Assembly (NCBI GenBank): GCA_030374805.1
Contig: JARGSG010000195.1
Location: 930,001-994,000, forward strand
Direction of reading: 5' to 3'
DNA: 64,000 nucleotides
From: Gracilaria gracilis
Lineage: Eukaryota; Rhodophyta; Florideophyceae; Gracilariales; Gracilariaceae
The notes under the pieces were generated by a model. The model was not told where the DNA came from. It did no database searches and saw only the letters and a program-made list of their open reading frames with translations. Position numbers and translations under genes: made by a program. Shown here piece after piece: positions 11,335 to 21,944 of this stretch. Each line of letters opens with the position of its first letter. The first letter of the stretch is position 1.

Positions 11335-11445
11335 TTCTTTTGCCTTGCCAACTAGCGCAAACTGCAAAAATGCTAGTTTTTTTGGACTTTTATTTTCACA
11401 ACTAGTGATCTAGTATACTAAACTAGCATTTTGAGAACACCTACG
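11335..11445. repeat. Right end of copy A with subterminal CTAG motifs
   Basis: The last ~110 bp contain the motif AACTAGC / GCTAGTTT several times and end in GAGAACACCTACG. Read inward, they match the first ~110 bp of copy B (52786 onward) closely, including the AAAATAAAAGTCC segment. This defines the terminus of the family. Confidence 0.8.
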
Positions 11446-11447
11446 AA

Positions 11448-13750
11448 GAACGTTTCGTAGCCATTTTGTATGGCGTGTTGCATTTGTTGCGGCTAGGCAC
11501 TCCGCCTCAGTTGTAGATAGGGCTACTACTTTCTGTTTGCTCGATTACCATGATATGGGGCTTGAATCGAGAAGATGGACATTGCCTGTGATGGATTTCC
11601 GATTTTTGGCGTTTGCAAAGTCCGCGTCGCTGAATACTTCGAGGCTTTGGTTTGTCTTGTCTTTGCGTGGGGTGTATAGGATTCCGTGTGTGCGGGTTCC
11701 TTTCAAGTATCGCAAGACGGTTTTCATTGCTCGCCAGTGGTGGCTCTGCAGTGCGTTCATATGCTGGGACAAACGATTGGTGGCGTATATTATGTCGGGT
11801 CGTGTGCGGTCGGTTATATATCTTATTTCGCCTAGGATTCTTCTGTACCTTGTGGCTTCTATTGCGTTCAGCGTGTTCTGTGTTTTCCTGCTGATCGAGA
11901 TGCTTGAGGTTTCTGTATGGTGTGATCGTCGGATTGCAGTTTTCCATTCCTCTTTGTTCAAGGAGAGCGTCTATGGTGTCGGGTTATGAAAGATAGACTT
12001 GTCCTGAACGTAATTTTCGAACTGTCCAGTTCAGAATGCGTGTCAAAGCTCCCAGTCGTTTGACCTCATATTTTGTGGGCAGTTGTTTTTGGAGTTTGTC
12101 GATTAGGTTTTGGGATGAGGCGAGTACTAGAAAGCCATCGATTTTGGTGCTGCTTACGGTACAGCCTTCTGGGGTTTGCTTGGTGTATAGACAGCGGTCA
12201 TGCTCAGAAGGTTTGGAGTCTATTTCGGACCATAATTTTTGGAGTCTGTGGTTGTACTAGTACGCCGTTGGTGGGGAGCCGTAGAGGTTGCCTTTGAGAA
12301 GTCCGTGCTCGGAGTTGTGTGAAAAGGTACCGTCGAATTTTGGCATCTAATTGACATAAACGGGTTTGCCATGTTGATATGGTTCGTGGAGGTATGCTGA
12401 TTTTATGTCGAAGTGTTCCAACGGTAGTCGGTGTATGACTTGAAGTGCGATAAGTATTCTTTGTGTCGTTCTGTCTGGCGTGTACATTGTTCTGTGTTTT
12501 GGATTGTAGTGTAGTCCCGGCTTCATCAGATCTCCATGCAAGTTGCAACGTGCTTTATGTTGTGTTACATTTCCTTCTGCGGACCTCTTGTATCGATAAA
12601 GCATCATGAGGGGGATGATTGCCTCTGGTGGTGGGGTGAAATTGGGTTGTAGCCACTCTATGCTGTTGAGCTGATCTAAATTACTTAGTTCTGCATCATG
12701 TGCTGCCTTCCATTGATGTGCGTCAGGGTATTTCCTGGCTTGTTGGCTATTGGGTGGCGGTCGCGTTCCTATTCCTATGGTTGTAGGTATGCTTTGCGTG
12801 CGTGGTGTCCTTATTTTGAAAGCTGTGGTTGTGATTATTTTTGGATCGGTTTACTTTTCATAAGGGTGAAAGTCTTGTGTGCGGACGATGTGGTACTGGT
12901 CGGTGTGTACGTTGAGCACTGTGACGTGAGTTAGGGAGTTCGCATACATGTAACGAACTGTCTGGGCTCTTGGTTCCATTTTTGTTTTTGGAGCGTAGAG
13001 TGGTATCGTCCCGAGCTGCCCGAAGGTGTAAATTCGTTGGATTGGGAGCTTATTTCCATACCACATGTGGTATGGCGATTTGTCGATAGCGCTGTGGTGC
13101 ATGAGGTTCTATTTAAACACTGTGTCGCGAGCTGCATCCTACCAGTATTTTTCTGGGAGATCTGCTGCTTTGAGGAGTGCCCTGGCCGATTCCATTACGG
13201 TTCTATTGAATCGTTCTGCTATGGAATTTTCTTGCGGCTAGTGGGGTATGCGAAGGTGATGCTTCACGCGGTGTTTGTTGTATATTTCTTGGATGCGTAC
13301 TGATGTGTACTCTTTGGCGTTGTCGCTGCGGAAGTGGGTTAGTTTGTGTTCCATTTTCGTTTGTATATGATGGAGTGTTTCGTCTATGGGGTGTGGGATA
13401 TCTTGCAATCTTTGACGAAGTGTGCATATGCAAATCTGCTCGTTGCGAAAATAAGTATGGGGATGTGGTTGTTGTTGTGCGTGGAGGTAAGTTTGACTGC
13501 TCTGCACGTATCGGAACTGATGTGGGCTCCTGTCGGGTATTGGTGGGATGTTTTCTTGTCCGGGGCTGGGTAAAATTTGTTGCTGGTATGCGGAGCACGT
13601 TAAATGTGTGTTCCAGGATAGTGAGAGGGGCATCGTTTGGATGCGTTTTTGTTTTGCGGATGACATGATGAAATGATGACTAGTTTGTTGGGGTGGGCAT
13701 GGTTGAGTTTAAGATGCTATTCGTGCATTTTTAGTTCGATGTTGGAGCGA
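11448..13750 (-). pseudogene. Copia integrase, reverse transcriptase and RNase H remains
   Basis: Decayed copia pol spread over several frames. From high to low coordinates: a GAG-pre-integrase block (LKLNHAHPNKL near 13700), an integrase core with FRSDNAKEYTS (about 13290), integrase C-terminal region (SPYHMWYGNKLP, about 13070), RT start (HKARCNLHGDLMKPGLHY and FDIKSAYLHEPY, 12380-12600), then RT end and RNase H (RYRRILGEIRYITDRTRPDI, FSDADFANAKNRKS, ISW, KQKVVALSTTEAE, 11470-11860). The YxDD catalytic region was not seen intact. RNase H continues at 2776 beyond the inserted transposon. Family assignment is secure; the copy cannot make a working polyprotein. Confidence 0.88.
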
Positions 13751-13756
13751 TAGGGT

Positions 13757-14603
13757 TGTGGGGCCAAGCTGGGAACGGAAAGAAAGAACACAAACCGTGC
13801 CAGCGGCTACGCACACAAGGTGTTCAGCCTTGCTCTCTTTTGGGGCAGAGCAGTGGTAGAACCCTCCGATGAGGGCAAAACGTGCTGGGAGTAACTCCGG
13901 GCGGCGTCTTCATGATTTACAGACGGAGGTTGGGGGTGGCAATCGGGGTGCCAAAAGGATGGAATCTACTGGGTGTGGCGTATCACGTAGCAAAAGGGGC
14001 GAGATAGAAGGTAGTAAAACGAGCCGCACTGCGGAGCACAGACTCGTGAGAGCGGGGAATAATCCCGAGACAAAAGGGCAAACCTGTACAACAGGGCGAA
14101 GTGTAACGAAGCCGTAAGACGGGAGAACAGAAAGAGTGTACGAAAGAATGATAAAAAAAGGCCGTAACGACGGATCGGTACTTCTCAGTGACAGAGGTGG
14201 ATAGCGTGTCCGTATAAGCGGCGATATTCCCGAGGAATGAGGCGGAAGACCGTGCGCAAGCGGAACTCAAGCTAGAGCCAAAGCCGCGTTCAGGTTTACT
14301 TCCCGTACAGTGGCGGCGAGTGCCGCCACTTACATACGGCTGACAAATATCACTAAAATATCTAAGTACCCGGCACGCCGGCCAACTCTACCAACGTGTA
14401 CCTCCGTGGCACTCTTGCAACGGCGCATCCGGTAATCGGGCGCGGGCAAACACGTGTCACGCTAATCCTATCCTTCATAGGCGGATTTCCAATCCGGGCC
14501 AAATAGGCAAATAGACTTCATAATAGTAGGAAGTTCAGCCGAAAATAACAACGGATATATGAGTTGCATCCCCCTCAGTCCCTGCCAAGAGCAATGTTCT
14601 ACA
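13757..14603 (-). repeat. Solo LTR 1 (847 bp) inserted in copia
   Basis: Starts TG and ends CA, flanked by AGGGT on both sides (13752-13756 and 14604-14608). It is a close but not identical inverted copy of 15173-16017. It sits between the copia protease and integrase sequences. The orientation is taken from the TATA-like site, which points left here and is mutated compared with the other copy. Confidence 0.85.
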
Positions 14604-15172
14604 AGGGTGTGGCTGTGGAATTGTGGAGATGCTCAATGGATGTGAGCTTGTTGGTTTTGAGGCGATTGATTGGTAGTTTATGTTCTGGTTGTAAGGGGCT
14701 GGTCTTGGTTGACAGTTTCCTGGGAGTGGGAACTTTCTGATTTGGACTTGTTTGTTTACGTGGTATGGTTCTTGAATTGTATGCATTGGTGGGTTCTATT
14801 ATCGAGGCTGTCAATTCGTATTGATTGCCTGTCTAGGGTGCTATGGATATGGTGGACGCCGAACGTGTTCTCGTGTCGATGCTGTATCCACTTTTGTCTG
14901 TGAAGGATACCAGCCCGTAGCGTGTAGCGAGGTCGTTGACTGACAACAGGCTGTGCTTTAGGTGCCTGTTGGCTACTGCGTAGCTGTAGAGTTCGATTTT
15001 ACTCTGGTTGGGTCTGATTGTTACTATTCCATGGTGCTTGCACTTGCTACGCTGTTTCGTTGCCGTGGTTGTGAGAGTGAATAATGTTGGCGGTTTCATT
15101 TGCTGAGTTGGGCGTGTGAGATGAGTGGAGTGAGCTCCGCTGTCGAGCATGAACCTACCCGTTGCTTCCGTG
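14604..15172 (-). pseudogene. Copia protease fragment between two solo LTRs
   Basis: Piece of copia pol left between two later insertions. The minus-strand reading 15150-14833 begins MLDSGAHSTHL, the retroviral-type aspartic protease active site (D-S-G) with the His typical of copia proteases, and runs on to HSLLSVNDLATRYGLVSF, the usual 'LLSVSQL' block. After that the frame is broken. Upstream gag lies beyond 16018 and integrase beyond 13756. Confidence 0.85.
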
Positions 15173-16017
15173 TGTCAATTGCCCTTGGCAGGGACTGAGG
15201 GGGATGACACTCATATATCTGTTGTTGTTTTCGGCTGAACCTTCTACTATTATGAAGTCTATCTGCCTATTTGGCCCGGATTAGGGATCCGCCTATGAAG
15301 GATAGGATTAGCGTGACACGTGTTTGCCCGCGCCTGATTACCGGATGCGCCGTTGCAAGATTGCCACGGAGGTACACGTGGGTAGTTATGGCCGGTGTGG
15401 CGGGTACTTAGATATGTTAGTGATATTTGTCAGCCGTATATAAGTGGCGGCACTTGCGGCCACTGTACGGGAAGCAAACCTCAACGAGGCCTTGGCTCTA
15501 ACTTGAGTTCTGCTTGCGCACGGTGTTCTGCTCCACTCCCGGGGAACACCTCCGCTTATCCGGACAAGTTATCCACCTCCGTCACTGAGAAGCACTGATC
15601 CGTCGTTACGGCCTTTTTTTATCATTCTTTCGTACACTCTTTCTGTTTTCCCGTCTTACGGCTTCGTTACACTTCGCTCTGTTGTACAGGTTTGCCCTTT
15701 TTGTCGCGGGATTATTCATTGCTCTCACGAATCTGTGCTCCGCAGTGCGGCTCATTTTGCTACCTTCTATCTCGCCCCTTTTGCTACGTGATACGCCACA
15801 CCCAGTGGATTCCATCCTTCCGACACCCCGATTGCCACCCCCAACCTCCGTTTGTAAGTCAGGAAGAGGCCTCCTGCAGTTACGCCAGGCACGTGTCGGC
15901 CTCATCGCAGGGTTCTGCCACTGCTCTGCCCCAATAGGAAGCAAGACTGAACACCTTGTCTGCGAAGCCGCTGGCGCGGTTTGTGTTCTTTCTATCCGTT
16001 CCCGGATTTGCCCCACA
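15173..16017 (+). repeat. Solo LTR 2 (845 bp) inserted in copia, opposite orientation
   Basis: Starts TG and ends CA, with 5-bp duplication CCGTG at 15168-15172 and 16018-16022. A TATA-like box TATATAA at 15437-15443 gives the orientation. It is the inverted partner of solo LTR 1. The distinct duplications show two independent insertions followed by LTR-LTR recombination, or insertion of LTR-only derivatives. No internal region of this family occurs in the window. Confidence 0.87.
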
Positions 16018-16022
16018 CCGTG

Positions 16023-16982
16023 TTTGCTTCGGATGTGACATCGACTGGAGGTGGGGGGGGGGGGGGGGAGTTGTGTTCTGCCTGTATGTAAATCCTGGTG
16101 GTGGAGGGAGCTGAGGAGGTATTGCGGATACTGGATTTGCTGATAGGACGATGTTCGGATGTAGTTCGCTTGGGTTTGTTGCTTGTTTTTCTTTAAATGG
16201 CGCCTATCTCGGCATTCGGAGTCGGTGTGTTGCGGCATGATACCTCGTGAAATGTGGAATTGACACGGTTTTTCGTTGAATACTCTACGTTGACGGGGTG
16301 TGTTTTGCGGGCGTGTCGTATTTGCTGTCGGACCGTAGTTCCCGGTGAAGGCCGAAATCCACTGTCTCGTGGAAGAAGGTGCCATAGTTTGGGAGAATCT
16401 GTATAATTTCTTGAACTTTCTAGTGGAGTCTTCGATGTCCTTCGGTTTGTTTGCAAGAAACTGCAAGACAATTTTGGAAAGGTTTGAGTTGCGTTTGAGA
16501 CCTTCTATACGAAACTCGACTGCTGTGGTATCTTCGCTTATGTTTGGGTATCGTGAAGCCAGCATTCTCTGCCGAACTTTTTTTTGTTCCTGAATATAGT
16601 CCACAATTTTAGTGTAGTTGTTGAAGTGAATACTTTTAGCCTCCGTCTTCAAAAACTGTTTTTCTTCCTATGTGAAATTGTCGATATGGGTTTAAATTCA
16701 AATGATGAAAACACGGAGAATTGGATCATCTTGGGGTACAAAAATTTGGCCGAAAATGTTTGGGGGGACGCTACTAAAAATGGCGGTGGTCAACTATGTT
16801 TTATTCTGCGTACGCTGCTTTTGTTGTGCTGAATCAATTGATATTGGTGGAGTTGAGTTCAAAAAATTTGAGGCTTCTAAGGTTTCTTCGTGATTTTTGA
16901 TTGCAAAATAGAAAAATGAGTAGTCGAAGATGTAGAGCTTTGGAAGCCTGGGGTAGTTTGTGGATGCTAAAATGTTTTTCAT
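16023..16982 (-). pseudogene. Copia gag remains
   Basis: N-terminal part of the copia polyprotein. An ATG at 16982 opens MKNILASTNYPRLP.... The reading then moves to the frame of 16652-16023, with a UBN2-like gag region (VEFRIEGLKRNSNL...VLQFLA) and a Cys/His block CQFHIS...HTDSEC resembling a gag zinc knuckle. A run of G (about 16050-16069), read as Pro, precedes the insertion point of solo LTR 2, after which the frame reads into LTR sequence. At least one frameshift separates the two pieces. Confidence 0.7.
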
Positions 16983-17183
16983 CGTAGTTTGTTGGTTGAG
17001 TGTGGTGTCTTGGGGTTGATGGGGTTTGCTCGCGCTAGTTATGGCGTTTGCGTAGAGTTAGGCTGTAAGTTTGTCGGTCTCATGTGTAAGTTTTGGTCTG
17101 AGGTGACGTGTGAGTCTGTCGTAGGCTTTTGTCCTGATGGTGAGATGAGGGCGATGGCGTTTTGTGGGTGAGTAGAGGCAGTA

Positions 17184-20100
17184 CCTTCCTGGGCAGGGCA
17201 ATGTGGTGTGGTGTAATGTGGTGCATTTCCACATTTCAAGACGAACGACGGCGTCAGGGCGCTTCAGCTGCCCAATGTAGCTGCATTCGGTGACGGTAAC
17301 GAAGAGCACGTCAGAAGAGTAGCGCAAGCGCGTGTTGCAGAGCTGCGAAGTAGCACTTGCCACTTTGGGCAGTGGAGCAACGAGGCGTCGTCTTACTCGC
17401 GCGTCGGCGCCCACAAGCAAATATGCCACGCTTGGGTCCCAGGAGGACAGCAACATGGAGTTTAGCGGCCTGCGACACGCAGCTGCGTACAAGCGCAGCA
17501 CCAGTCAAACGATGAGCCGCTGCAGCCTCTCTCTGAATGACTTGTTCTTGCTGCTGGTCGCCAGCGAACAATGTCATTACCATTGACGGTCCTGAGGAAC
17601 ACAAAACAATTCAGTACAAGGGAGGAGGCTTATTTCTTCTCACATTCTGGAAATATGGTTCGTTTATGTCGGACTTTATGACAGAGGTACTCTTTCCTCC
17701 ATACTGCGTTGATATCACCTATTCTTGTAGGTCTTTAAAGTTTCCTTATCCTGACAGTCGCACCACTACACCGCCGACAGCACCGAAGCAAAGCAGATGG
17801 TCAGTCCATCTATGCGGCGGCAATCGCTGCAGCACAATCGGCGAGAGCAGCAAGCAGAAAACACCCGCTTCAGCGCAGAAAATCAATTACCCTCCTTGAG
17901 AACAGCAAGTCATACCGAGCCATCGCGCGTGCCACAGGACTTTCCATAGGAACTATTGGACGACTCAAATCCAATATCTTGCATGCAGCCAGAGAAGACC
18001 TACCATACGATGATTTCGGGTTTGATATTAAGCGAGGGCGCAAACCAGTGCTCAGTTATAACGAAGAACGAATGATCGCCGCACGTCTTAAGGAGTGCTC
18101 CAATCACGGGTTTGCAGTTTCAGCGGAAACTTTGAAGTCCAGTGCAGCCCAGATTGCTGCTGACGGAAGGGCTGGATTTGTGGACGGTTACCCGAGCGAT
18201 GATTGGGTGCTAAGTTTTCGAGCGAGACACAGGGATGTAACCTTTCGCAAAATGGAGGCCCGTGAGGGTGCAAAGCTGGCAGCAGGAAATCCCAAGCACG
18301 TAGAATCACTCATCAGGGCTTTGCGGTTATGCGAGAAAAAAAACCCAGGCATTCTGTCAGATCCGAGAACAGTCTGGAATATGGACGAGACACAGGTCAG
18401 CATAAATGTCGCAGAGACAGAGAAAGGCGTCGTTTTCTCTGACACGCATCACAGTGGCGCAAAGCTTACCTGTGACAACCAGGGAAGGCATTTGACTGCT
18501 GTTGTTATTGCTTCTGCCGCTGGGGATGTGCTACCTCCCCTCTTCATTTTTGCTGGTCATAATAATATGAAGAGGTGGTATAATCCTCTGTCGGCAGAGG
18601 TGTTCAAAGACAAACCTGGCGTACCACACTGGTTGTCTATGGAAGGGTGATCTCCAGAGAACTCGGTTGTGACATGCAGCGAGAATGGCTCAATGACAAA
18701 GGAACTTATTCCATTTGTTATTGAGCATATTAAGACGCATGCTCTCCGATACACAGGAGGGAAGAAGATGTTGCTTCTTCTGGATAGCCATAAGTCCCGC
18801 AATGGGCCCGAGTGGCTCTCTCGAGCTAAGGCAGCGAATTTGAAAGTAATCCAGAGCCCAGCAAACACTTCCCATTTCTTGCAAGCGTGCGATCAGTCAA
18901 TTAACAAACAATTTAAGGCGTGCTTACGCCAGACGTACAACGTCTTAAGCAAAACCTCGTTTCTTGACTTTGGAGATATGGGAGTTTAGTTAAAGCTCGG
19001 TGTGGGAGGGTTTAAAGCACTAACAAGGCCTGTGGTGCAGCGGACCTTCACGACTGTGGGACTATGGCCGATGGACTTTAGGTTTCTTACTAGGGGGGAG
19101 GAGAAATGGACCGGCGTAAAGCAATTGGAAACAGACAAGGAGCGTCGCTCCTACCGTGTTAGACTTCGGCAATAGTGGAAGGCCATGAGGAAAATTTTCT
19201 TTCAACCGGGAGAGATATCATTCAAAATTGACGCCCTCGAAGAAATCATCGCAAAGAGCGACAGGCGTGTCAAATTCATACTCGACAGGAGTACGCCTAC
19301 GCACAAGAAGATTTGGAAGAATGAAGAAGGCTTCCTCGACAGAACGACTTTGTCGCGGGGCGCACCAGCAGTGTACCTGACGCACAAACAGTTAATTCAG
19401 AAACGTAGACAAGCGCAACAACGAGAGAAGCAAAAGAACTTGCGTAGAGCAAAAGCCAAGAAGGATCTCACGGAAAGAAGAAGAGCACAAGCCGAAATGA
19501 GGGCCAAAAAGAAGGCAGAACTTCAGGCCAGAAGAAAAGAAGTTGGTTCAGAGCGAGCGCGAAAAAAAGAAAAGCTTGCACAACACAAGAAGAAACAAGC
19601 TGAAGGTAGGGCACCAAAGAAGCTTGAAACCACTGCAGAGCACAAGAAACGGAAGGAAGTGAAGGCAGTTTATAAGCAGCATCTGAAGACGCGTGGTGCA
19701 ATTTCCAAAGTCCGAACGACTGAAAGGCAGGTAAGGCCTCTGTCAGCACGTAATGTTAATCAGAGGCTTTCAGATCAGCAGGCTGTTATGCGAGCGTCAA
19801 CAAAAGTGAATGTGACGGGAACCACGAGCCAATTGGGTGAGAATAAGGAGAACACAGACGTGTGTGCTCTCAACGCGAACATGCAAAATGTAAGCAATAA
19901 ATATTTAACGGATAAAATAACGCCGGTGGGCGTTTGAGATGTCGCAAGCGCCGATGCAAACATGAAAAAAGACGCTGCGCAAGTATTGTTGGCATTACAT
20001 CGAATTAAGTAGGAAAAATGAGATGGCACACCACATTATAATGCGTTTATCGGAATCGTCTAGAATGAGTTCAGCACAGTTTCGTGGGCGTGGCGGTTTG

Positions 20101-20252
20101 TATGCGTTGTGGTTGCGATTCGTAAGACTTCCAAAGTCTTGGGAACCACTAAGGCTCATATTGAGACAGATTTGTTTTAAAACTACAGTTATGTGTTTCA
20201 CTATTTGTTTTCTTGAAGACAACACTGCCCCACATTGCCCTGCCCAAGAAGG
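17184..20252 (+). mobile_element. pogo-like DNA transposon inserted in copia leader
   Basis: Terminal inverted repeats of about 23 bp (CCTTCCTGGGCAGGGCAATG on the left; the right end read inward differs at one base). A TA target duplication sits at 17182-17183 and 20253-20254. It encodes one DDE_1-type transposase on the plus strand. It landed a few bases downstream of the copia primer-binding site, separating it from gag. Confidence 0.88.
17796..19937 (+). pseudogene. pogo/Tigger-type transposase with three in-frame stops
   Basis: CENP-B/jerky-related DDE_1 transposase. One frame runs from about 17796 to 19937, interrupted only by TGA 18648-18650, TAG 18987-18989 and TAG 19173-19175. Order: an N-terminal helix-turn-helix (KSYRAIARATGLSIGTIGRL), a CENP-B-like region (GYPSDDWVLSFRARH), then the catalytic blocks WNMDETQVS, LLLLDSHKSR and FLQACDQSINKQFK that supply three Asp. 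The C-terminal 250 residues are extremely Lys/Arg/Glu/Ala-rich and probably helical. The start is unclear: no ATG lies in frame near the helix-turn-helix, and a pyrimidine tract plus CAG near 17757 could be a 3' splice site. Uninterrupted codons on either side of each stop suggest recent inactivation. Confidence 0.87.
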
Positions 20253-20266
20253 TAGTTGTTGGGTGT

Positions 20267-20277
20267 GGCCCATAACC
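20267..20277 (-). other. Copia primer-binding site (initiator tRNA-Met interior)
   Basis: Directly after the 5' LTR, the minus strand reads GGTTATGGGCC. This complements the anticodon-loop region (...GGCCCATAACC...) of initiator tRNA-Met rather than a tRNA 3' CCA end. Drosophila copia is known to prime from such an internal fragment. The site is exactly at the LTR edge, supporting the boundary at 20278. Confidence 0.75.
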
Positions 20278-20375
20278 TGTGACAAAGAACCTCTGGCCGG
20301 AGCCGTTTACTCGTCGAGCTCGCACATCTCGTGCTTTTCTACTGCCGTGCCTTGGCACTGTAATGCTGATTGACA
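20278..20375 (-). repeat. Copia 5' LTR
   Basis: 98 bp, TG...CA on the minus strand, matching 2356-2461. It is followed at 20376-20380 by GCTTT, the same 5-mer that flanks the other LTR. It is shorter than most LTRs but plausible for this family; see the note on the 3' LTR about the inner edge. Confidence 0.78.
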
Positions 20376-20460
20376 GCTTTGGTGATGTTCCCTTTATATT
20401 TGTAGATTTAGGGCATCTCCACCGGTGACTGTAAAACGCTTTAACGACAGCAATTTTCGG

Positions 20461-21944
20461 AATTTTTAGCGGTGGGCTCAGATTTTTATCTCCACCGCGG
20501 CGCCGCCAACGCTATCGCTAACGCTATAGCTGTTCGGAGCGCTATAATTCTCGCTAAAAGTTCACTTTTAGCGATAGTTTTAGCGTCGCCGCTATACCGA
20601 ATCAGCCAATCGCAGACTTACACGAACCGACTGTGGTGCTGTTCAAAATGTCAGCCAAAGAAGCTCGACTGCTGCTCAAGAAGAGTTCACCTGCCGATCT
20701 CCACCAACATCCTTGCGCACCTCACTCAACTCTCTTGCACACTTTTCCTCGTTCCCCTCCTCCCCTTGTGCTTTCTCAACCGCAGCTAGGTTCCTTCCCG
20801 CTCCTTCGCGCCTACGTTCTTCTTCTACCTGTAGCCGCCGTCTCCTCCCTTGCTCCCGAGTAACTGCAAGCCGTACCACCGCCGTGCTCCGGCCTCTCAC
20901 GCTGCACCTCCCGCGCGTCCTCCCGCTCCCACCTCGCCGCAACAATTGCTTGCTCCTTTGCGCCAAAAAAGGTCTTGAACCTTTTGCCTCCGCCGCCCTC
21001 GTCGCACCCGCGTTGGTGTGCGCCCCATCGCCGCAGTGCTCCCAGTGCTCGGACGCGACCGCTCTAACCCCCCCTCTCGCCCCTACTTCCTCTCTCCTTC
21101 CCGCTCCCGCTCCTACTACCGCTCCCGTCCCCGCTCCCGCTCCCATCGCAACGCAACAGTGGCGTGCAAGGCGATTCCCTTGGTGAAGTTTCTCGCCTCC
21201 TTGCGCCACCGCACTTCGCCCACCTTTCGCCGCCACCGCCTTCGTCGCGCTTGCGTTGCTGCGCGCCGAACCACCGCCGTGCTCCCGTCCCCAGCGCGGC
21301 TTCTCCTGCTCCCGCTCTCGCTTCCACCGCCCCACTCCGCGCCGCCCCCGTGCCCCCGCCTCCGGCGCGGCTCCTCCTGCTCTCGCTTCCGCTTCCACCG
21401 GCCGGCAACGGTAGCGTGCGGCCCGCGTTTCGTGGTGACGGTGCTCGCTTAATCGCGCCGGCGAACGTCTTCCACCTTTCGAAGCTGTCGCCTTCGTCGC
21501 GCCCGCATTGCTGCGCGCCGCGCCGCTGCCGTGCTTTTGCCTCCCGCGCAGTCGCTTCTGCTCTTTCTATTGCTCCAACCGCGCCGCACTGGGGGCGTGC
21601 GGCTCGCACTTCGTAGAGACAGTGCTCGTCTTTATTTCCAAACCACCGCGCCCTCGCCTCTCTAAGCTTAACCTACCGCACCGCCTCTTTGCGTTTAGTG
21701 TGGTTCTCTGCTTCCCTACAAGCACGTCTTCGCGCTATTCTGGGCTCCGCAACGCCACCGTCTTTCTAGGAGGTCAACCGCCTTGTCGCCTTTCTACAGA
21801 CTCTGTCGCATTTCTCTTCCTAGTTCGACTCTGCGCTTCTCCGGCCTGTTCTCTGATCTCACAACGCACAGCTTTTGCCTGTCCTTTTGCTGCGCTGCAT
21901 AACCGCCAGTCAACAACTCGTCGCTGCGCCGTGGGTGTCTGGCC
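20461..21944. other. Pyrimidine-rich internal region of the Harbinger element
   Basis: About 1.5 kb of strongly C/T-biased plus strand, with several long open frames that are products of composition (poly Arg/Ser/Pro on one strand, Arg/Gly/Ala on the other). No domain is seen. Within it, segments of the form CGCTCCCGCTCC, and boxes containing CTTCGTCGC with GCGCGCCG, recur at intervals, so it is partly a degenerate tandem repeat. Confidence 0.5.

Larger units (their letters stand above)
2791..11445. mobile_element. Plavaka/KDZ-like DNA transposon, copy A (internally deleted)
   Basis: A DNA transposon inserted into the copia RNase H region. Its ends form an imperfect inverted repeat: CGTCGGTGTTATCGGAATGC on the left and, read inward, CGTAGGTGTTCTCAAAATGC on the right. 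AA flanks both sides (2789-2790 and 11446-11447). The right end is nearly identical to the sequence that begins copy B at 52786. From right to left it holds a coiled-coil gene, a ketopantoate-reductase-like gene, a tail remnant of the oxygenase gene, hairpin arrays and a Plavaka-like transposase remnant next to the left end. The oxygenase body and the methyltransferase seen in copy B are missing, so this looks like an internally deleted derivative. Confidence 0.82.
2356..20375 (-). mobile_element. Ty1/copia retrotransposon split by four later insertions
   Basis: Both LTRs share about 100 bp and are flanked by the same 5-bp duplication GCTTT (2351-2355 and 20376-20380). On the minus strand the order is 5' LTR, primer-binding site, gag, protease, integrase, RT/RNase H, 3' LTR, the copia order. 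Four insertions with their own duplications split it: 2791-11445 (AA), 13757-14603 (AGGGT), 15173-16017 (CCGTG) and 17184-20252 (TA). Subtracting these leaves about 4.6 kb, a normal copia length. The coding remains carry frameshifts and stops. When the 2791-11445 insertion plus one AA is skipped, the RNase H reading has the normal copia spacing between WLRN and the (D/Y)NxSAI block. Confidence 0.9.

Noticed and set aside
13757..16017. A single DNA transposon with ~840-bp terminal inverted repeats
   Set aside because: Each arm has its own 5-bp target duplication and TG...CA ends, and the interior is copia protease, so these are two solo LTRs.
20676..21616. Long open frames in the C/T-rich part of the Harbinger element
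   Set aside because: They exist in several frames on both strands and encode only Arg/Ser/Pro/Ala/Gly-biased sequence, as expected from composition.
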